This document shows positions 59,359 through 64,000 of a stretch of DNA of 64,000 nt, one piece after another. Origin of the DNA: JBMNMU01 sp050953505 (GTDB taxonomy: Bacteria > Bacillota > Clostridia > Peptostreptococcales > Anaerovoracaceae); NCBI GenBank assembly GCA_050953505.1, contig JBMNMU010000001.1, positions 310,001 to 374,000 on the forward strand, in the 5' to 3' direction. Numbering within the stretch: position 1 is the first letter of the stretch; every line of letters begins with the position of its first letter. The position numbers and the translations under genes are program-made. The notes beneath the pieces are model-generated. The model saw only the letters and a list, made by a program, of their open reading frames with translations. It was not told where the DNA came from and searched no databases.

Positions 59359-60669
59359 ATGAAAAAGAAATTTTTTTTATTTTCAATTAGCCTAATACTA
59401 GTGAGTGTCATTATCACCAGTGCCATTTCTATTAACTCAAACATTAAAAGCTTCATAAGTGAGAAGGAGGACGAGCTTCATACTTATTGCAGGCTTATTA
59501 ATAGCGTCATCAAAACTGATTATGATGACGGGCGTGTCGTGAATTATCCTGAATACGCCGATAGCTTTTCTAAAACAATGGGATTAAGACTGACCTTTAT
59601 TGATCAGGAAGGTAACGTATTGGCAGATTCAGTAGAAGGAAAAGACTATATCCACATGGAAAACCACCTTGGTAGAGAAGAAGTTATCGATGCTCTATTA
59701 TCCGGATCAGGCGTAAATAATCGGCAAAGCAAAACTCTTGGAGAAGAATTTATTTATGTAGCCCATGTCTTGGAATATGAGGGACAGGCTGTTCTTATTA
59801 CAAGAGTGGCTATGCATATTAATAAAGTACAGATGGCTAATGAATTCATGCTTCGGTCTTCCCTGATGTCATCGATTATTGGAATCATCGTAGCAGTCAT
59901 CATTGCTCTCATCTATACTAATAAGCTTATCAGCCCCATTAAGGACATGGAAAGACAGCTAGCTATAACTATGGAAGAAAATAAAAAAGCTGAGAATATA
60001 AGAAAAGAATTTGTGGCAAATGTTACCCATGAATTAAAAACTCCTCTTACTTCTATTGCAGGATTTGTTGAAACCTTGCAGGAGGGAGCGGCAGAAAACC
60101 CTGAGGTAAGAAGGAGGTTTCTCGACATTGTTGCTATAGAAGCAGCTCGACTAAGAAGACTAATAGAAGATCTACTGATTATATCAGATATTGAAAATAA
60201 GAGAGAAACTAATACAGATACGGATATTAATGTAAAAGAATCCATTGAAGAAATCCTGACATCAATGGAGCCGGTCATCCAAGCTAAGAATATTAAAGTA
60301 GTGACAGAATATGCTTATGAGATGTATATAGGCGGAAATAATGATAGGTTCAAACAATTAATGATGAATCTAATCGATAATGCAATTAAATATTCTTATG
60401 AGGGTGGTACGGTTACTATTATATCGAAAAAAATAGATGGAAAAGTTTATATCAGTGTAAAAGATGAAGGGATTGGAATGGACCAGGGGCAATTATCAAG
60501 AATATTTGAACGATTCTATAGGATTGATAAATCTCGGTCTCAAAAGATTCAAGGCACGGGGTTGGGGCTATCTATTGTAAAGCATATTGCCGCATTATTT
60601 GAGGCAGAAATCAAGGTAGATAGCAGCCCTGGAAAAGGCTCTACCTTTACAGTCATCTTTAATCAATAA
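59359..60669 (+). CDS. phoR: Sensor histidine kinase PhoR type
   Basis: Membrane kinase of 436 residues. Two membrane helices (about 7-27 and 165-190) flank an extracellular sensor (about 30-160). A HAMP-like linker (TNKLISPIKDMERQLA) follows, then the phospho-acceptor His224 in VTHELKTPLTSIAGF and an ATP domain (NLIDNAIKYS, KDEGIGM, GTGLGLSIVK). I chose the ATG at 59359, 6 bases after CAGGGA; an in-frame ATG at 59317 lacks a site. It is the partner of the PhoP-type regulator. Confidence 0.88.
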   Translation: MKKKFFLFSISLILVSVIITSAISINSNIKSFISEKEDELHTYCRLINSVIKTDYDDGRVVNYPEYADSFSKTMGLRLTFIDQEGNVLADSVEGKDYIHMENHLGREEVIDALLSGSGVNNRQSKTLGEEFIYVAHVLEYEGQAVLITRVAMHINKVQMANEFMLRSSLMSSIIGIIVAVIIALIYTNKLISPIKDMERQLAITMEENKKAENIRKEFVANVTHELKTPLTSIAGFVETLQEGAAENPEVRRRFLDIVAIEAARLRRLIEDLLIISDIENKRETNTDTDINVKESIEEILTSMEPVIQAKNIKVVTEYAYEMYIGGNNDRFKQLMMNLIDNAIKYSYEGGTVTIISKKIDGKVYISVKDEGIGMDQGQLSRIFERFYRIDKSRSQKIQGTGLGLSIVKHIAALFEAEIKVDSSPGKGSTFTVIFNQ

Positions 60670-60675
60670 AATAAT

Positions 60676-60740
60676 AATCCAGGCTTTGTAAATATTATAA
60701 GTGGTCACTTATGGTATGAACAATCAGGCCGGGATTTTTT
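60676..60740 (+). terminator. Terminator of phoP-phoR
   Basis: AATCCAGGC (60676) pairs with GCCGGGATT (60728), followed by six T. The loop holds a perfect palindrome ATAAGTG-GT-CACTTAT (60697-60712). Confidence 0.7.
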
Positions 60741-60753
60741 TATTTCTTATCAT

Positions 60754-60807
60754 TTAACATACTCTTAACATTCAGCTCATTTTTCCTTAACACAAGGCAT
60801 GTATTAT
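60754..60807 (+). promoter_or_regulatory. PhoP-box-like repeats and pst promoter
   Basis: TTAACA stands at 60754, 60765 and 60787, with a degenerate CTCATT at 60776; all four are on an 11-base period. This matches the tandem TT(A/T)ACA layout used by PhoP in Bacillus. A -10-like TATTAT (60802-60807) follows, 77 bases before pstS. Confidence 0.7.
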
Positions 60808-60883
60808 ATGCATAGTTACTTAAATAGATAATAAAATAAGCGGTAAGGCCGCAAAAAGTCTTAGTAGGACATAAGGAGGAAAA

Positions 60884-61741
60884 ATGAAGAAAATTTTATC
60901 AATAGCATTAGTCGTGCTTTTAGCTCTGGGAGCTTTTACAGCATGTGGAAATGGTAACGATGTAGCCCCAGAAGGCGATAACGGAAACGGAGAAACACTT
61001 AGTGGAACAGTAGTTATTGCAGGATCAACATCCGTCCAGCCCTTGTCAGAAGAATTGGCAGCAATCTTCATGGATGAAAATCCAGATGTAAGCATACAGG
61101 TACAGGGTGGTGGTTCAGGACAGGGAGTGAAATCTATTGCAGAAGATATTGCAGATTTTGGTGCACTGTCAAGAAATGTTAAAGATGAAGAAAAGTCTTC
61201 AATAGGTAACGAAATTGTTATTGCCCAAGACGGAGTGGCGGTTATTGTCAATCCTGAATCAAGTATTGAAGATCTATCAATGGAACAAATTAGACAGATA
61301 TATACTGGCGAAATAACAAACTGGAGTGAGGTAGGCGGCGATGATGCTAAAATCCAAGTGGTGAGTAGAGAAGAAGGGTCAGGTACAAGGGGTGCATTTG
61401 TAGAAATCACTGGTGTTGAAGGTGATGATGGCGATGCGACAACTCTAGATGCTCTTGTTCAGGGTTCGACAGGAGCAGTTATGCAAACTGTTGCAAACAC
61501 GCCAAATACCATTGGATACATATCTCTAGGCTCTTTAAGTGATACTGTAAAAGCCATTAAAGTAGAAGGCGTTGCACCAAGTAATGAAACAATACTATCA
61601 GGAGATTATAAGATCGCAAGACCATTCATCTATGTTTCAGGTACTGAAATATCACAATCAGCTCAAGGATTCTTAGATTTCATCATGAGTGCTGATGGAC
61701 AAGCTATCGTTGAAGATAATGGGTTCATTCCTGTAAAATAG
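60884..61741 (+). CDS. pstS: Phosphate-binding lipoprotein PstS
   Basis: Extracellular phosphate-binding lipoprotein of the Pst ABC importer. 285 residues: signal MKKILSIALVVLLALGAFTA, lipidated Cys21 (lipobox FTAC), an acidic linker, then the PstS fold (IAGSTSVQPLSEELAAIF, VQGGGSGQGVKSI, SREEGSGTRGAF). ATG follows AAGGAGGAAAA. A strong hairpin and a terminator-like stem follow before pstC, so binding protein is likely made in excess. Confidence 0.95.
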   Translation: MKKILSIALVVLLALGAFTACGNGNDVAPEGDNGNGETLSGTVVIAGSTSVQPLSEELAAIFMDENPDVSIQVQGGGSGQGVKSIAEDIADFGALSRNVKDEEKSSIGNEIVIAQDGVAVIVNPESSIEDLSMEQIRQIYTGEITNWSEVGGDDAKIQVVSREEGSGTRGAFVEITGVEGDDGDATTLDALVQGSTGAVMQTVANTPNTIGYISLGSLSDTVKAIKVEGVAPSNETILSGDYKIARPFIYVSGTEISQSAQGFLDFIMSADGQAIVEDNGFIPVK

Positions 61742-61760
61742 CTTCTCCTCCAAACTTTCT

Positions 61761-61808
61761 TCTCATGAAGTTTTACAAGCATATGAAATGTAAGACTTCA
61801 TGTGAGGA
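61761..61808 (+). other. Intercistronic hairpin between pstS and pstC
   Basis: TCTCATGAAGTTTTACA (61761-61777) pairs with TGTAAGACTTCATGTGAGGA (61789-61808) with one or two mismatches. It would stabilise the pstS mRNA end. A second stem AAGCCTTG/CAAGGCTT at 61865-61894 may end part of the transcripts. Confidence 0.65.
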
Positions 61809-61961
61809 GGTTTTACTAAAACAGCTTTTATTAGATCAGCTGCATTAGTGGGTGAATATATTATAAGCCTTGTTATGCGTTTGCAGCAAGGCTTTCTGTG
61901 GGTATAAGTCTAGGCATCAATATTTTTACTAACTAGAAATAAGGTAAGGAATCGTAAGGAC

Positions 61962-62846
61962 ATGAAAACACATGAAAAAATTATAGAAAAGTTGATCTTA
62001 TTATGCGCAATTGCTGCGACTATCGCCGTTGCTCTAATAACCATATTCATCTTTCAATCTGGATTACCAGTATTAGCAGAATACGGTATTTTTGATTTTA
62101 TCTTGGGTACTACATGGTCTCCTACCAAGGAGCAATATGGAATTCTTCCCCTAATAGTGGGTACATTGTCTATAACCATAGGGTCACTGATCATCGGGGT
62201 TCCTACAGGAATCGCCTGCGCAGTTTTTTTATCAGAAATACTTCCGCAAAAGCCAGCAAAGGTATTTAAGTCAGCGGTTGAATTATTAGCGGGCATACCT
62301 TCTGTAGTTTATGGGTTTTTCGGACTAGTGGTACTTGTGCCTGCTATCCGCAATTACATATTGCCTATACATCAGAAATTCAATCCCGAGGCAAGTACGT
62401 CAGGCTTTAGTATTTTGGCAGGGGCTATTATTTTAGCAATCATGATACTTCCCACTATCGTCAGCATGTCTGAAAATGCCATCAGAGCGGTGCCAAGGTA
62501 TTATAAAGAAGCTTCCTTGGCTTTGGGAGCGAATAAGGTCGAAACCATATTAAAAGTAGTGATTCCAGCTGCCAGATCTGGTATTGTTGCGTCTGTTATT
62601 CTTGCTATGGGCAGGTCTATTGGAGAAACCATGGCCGTCGTTTTAGTAACGGGTAATATGGCAAAAATGCCAGGAAGTGTTTTAGATTCTGTGGCGACTT
62701 TGACAGGTACCATTGCTATGGAAATGGGATATGCTTCTCCATCTCATCAGCAGGCCCTATTTGCCGTGGGTATTATTTTATTTGTTATTATAACCATATT
62801 AAATATCATAGCCCAGGGGAGCGGGAAATATCTGGGAGGGAGGTAA
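61962..62846 (+). CDS. pstC: Phosphate ABC transporter permease PstC
   Basis: Membrane subunit with six membrane helices, 294 residues. FLSEILPQKPAKVFKSAVEL LAGIPSVVYG near residues 90-119 and the EAA-like loop YKEASLALGANKVETILKVV are typical. ATG follows GGAATCGTAAGGAC. pstA starts five bases after the stop. Confidence 0.94.
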   Translation: MKTHEKIIEKLILLCAIAATIAVALITIFIFQSGLPVLAEYGIFDFILGTTWSPTKEQYGILPLIVGTLSITIGSLIIGVPTGIACAVFLSEILPQKPAKVFKSAVELLAGIPSVVYGFFGLVVLVPAIRNYILPIHQKFNPEASTSGFSILAGAIILAIMILPTIVSMSENAIRAVPRYYKEASLALGANKVETILKVVIPAARSGIVASVILAMGRSIGETMAVVLVTGNMAKMPGSVLDSVATLTGTIAMEMGYASPSHQQALFAVGIILFVIITILNIIAQGSGKYLGGR

Positions 62847-62850
62847 ACCA

Positions 62851-63726
62851 ATGAGAAATAATTTAGAAAAGACAACTAAATCCCTTACTCAGAAAAAAGC
62901 AGCAACAGGTGTTTTGTTTTATGGAATTATTGGCATTCTAGCAGCATTGACGCTGGCTGCCTTGATTCTTATAATGGCGTACATTCTTGTAAACGGACTT
63001 TTTGAGATCGATCTGGAGTTTTTAACACAGGAACCCAGAAAAATGGGTAAAGAAGGCGGAGTTTTCTCGGTTATTATAGGTACTATATATGTAACAGGTT
63101 TAGCAATTGTTATTGCCACACCGATTGGCGTTGCTGCAGCTATCTACTTTATAGAATATGCGAAGCAGGAATCAAAGCTTGTGGCAGTGATACGGTTTTT
63201 TACGGAGATATTGGCAGGAATCCCATCCATTATATTTGGACTTTTTGGATTTGCATTCTTTGTTATTTTCCTTGGAATGGGCTGGTCCGTTATATCTGCG
63301 GCCCTTACCTTAGCCTTGATGGTATTACCTACCCTTATCAGGGCCACTGAAGAATCGTTGAAAACTGTACCTAGAAGCTATAGGGAAGGGAGCCTGTCTT
63401 TAGGAGCCACAAAGTGGCAAACCATCATAAAAGTCATTTTGCCCTGCTGCAAATCGGGAATTTTAACCGGCTTGATATTAGGTATAGGAAGAGCCATTGG
63501 GGAGACAGCAGCGGTTATGCTTACAGTAGGTGGTTCACTGAGAATACCTACATCCATTTTTGACCCTACCAGGACTATGTCACTTCATTTATATATTTTG
63601 TCTTCCGAGGGTCTGTCCCAAGAAAAAACCTTTGCTACAGCAGCTTTGCTTATCATCATAGTACTAGCAATCAATACAGCGGCTAATCTTATCAGTAGCA
63701 AATTAGGAGGAAATAATGCAAGTTAA
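62851..63726 (+). CDS. pstA: Phosphate ABC transporter permease PstA
   Basis: Second permease, 291 residues, six membrane helices. EILAGIPSIIFGLFGFAF and the EAA-like loop YREGSLSLGATKWQTIIKVI match PstA. ATG follows GGGAGGGAGGTAAACCA. Its end overlaps the pstB start by 11 bases. Confidence 0.94.
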   Translation: MRNNLEKTTKSLTQKKAATGVLFYGIIGILAALTLAALILIMAYILVNGLFEIDLEFLTQEPRKMGKEGGVFSVIIGTIYVTGLAIVIATPIGVAAAIYFIEYAKQESKLVAVIRFFTEILAGIPSIIFGLFGFAFFVIFLGMGWSVISAALTLALMVLPTLIRATEESLKTVPRSYREGSLSLGATKWQTIIKVILPCCKSGILTGLILGIGRAIGETAAVMLTVGGSLRIPTSIFDPTRTMSLHLYILSSEGLSQEKTFATAALLIIIVLAINTAANLISSKLGGNNAS

Positions 63727-64000
63727 ATTTACAGTTGAAAAATTAAACCTTTTTTATGGCAGTTTTCAGGCATTACATGGAATAGATATGACCATCTACG
63801 GGAATAAGATTACTGCTCTTATCGGACCTTCGGGATGTGGAAAATCTACATTTTTAAGAACCCTCAATCGAATGAATGATTTAATTCCGGGGGTGACCAT
63901 CAAAGGTTCGATTAAGTATGACGGGAAAGACATTTATGGCAAAAATTTTGATATAATAGAATTAAGGAAAAAAGTGGGCATGGTATTTCAAAGCCCTAAC
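63716..64000 (+). CDS. pstB: Phosphate ABC transporter ATPase PstB, 3' end outside window
   Basis: The first 95 residues of the ATPase: MQVKFTVEKLNLFYGSFQAL, Walker A GPSGCGKST near residue 38, Q-loop VGMVFQSPN at the window end. ATG at 63716 follows TTAGGAGGAAATA within pstA. It continues past the window. Confidence 0.96.
   Translation, partial: MQVKFTVEKLNLFYGSFQALHGIDMTIYGNKITALIGPSGCGKSTFLRTLNRMNDLIPGVTIKGSIKYDGKDIYGKNFDIIELRKKVGMVFQSPN

Overview
The window comes from a low-GC, endospore-forming member of the Clostridia (Bacillota). Reasons: the Bacillota-type str/S10/spc/alpha ribosomal gene order, zinc-binding S14, L36 and adenylate kinase, strong AGGAGG-type ribosome binding sites, two alpha/beta-type small acid-soluble spore proteins, and an anaerobe-like set of Fe-S flavoenzymes. 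The genus cannot be fixed from the sequence alone.

Layout. 1-3178: end of the str operon (fusA, tuf). 3179-5278: 2.1 kb with one 58-aa zinc-ribbon gene, duplicated terminators, a striking array of ~105-bp units each carrying two hairpins, and the promoter and leader of the ribosomal super-operon. 5279-21282: rpsJ to rplQ, including secY, adk, map, infA and rpoA. 21512-24652: a three-gene TRAP transporter placed between rplQ and the ECF genes. 24842-27859: ECF transporter ecfA1-ecfA2-ecfT plus a QueT-like substrate subunit. 27946-32022: L,D-transpeptidase, trmB, lrgAB and an M23 peptidase. 32137-32210: tRNA-Gly(CCC).

32281-44757 is an accessory island beside the tRNA. Its left part, on the minus strand, is a type III restriction-modification operon (Xre regulator, mod, res, and a DUF3883-type nuclease-like protein). 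Its right part, on the plus strand, is a compact mobile element with a primase-helicase, a lone HK97-type capsid protein, a TnpW-like protein and a large serine recombinase. 44790-47354: a membrane-anchored LuxR regulator and an APC amino-acid permease. 47631-47699 is a perfect 69-bp palindrome, followed by a Cys-rich protein built from Gly heptads and an IS21-family insertion with a 4-bp target duplication.

50851-64000: carbonic anhydrase, a 47-aa small protein, tRNA-Pro(GGG), a DnaA-box cluster, the spore-protein genes, a LacI regulator co-transcribed with a dihydroorotate-dehydrogenase-like Fe-S protein, preT-preA (pyrimidine reduction), and a PhoP/PhoR two-component system. The last genes are pstSCA and the start of pstB, with a PhoP-box-like 11-bp repeat in front of pstS. 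The last gene and the first gene are cut by the window edges.
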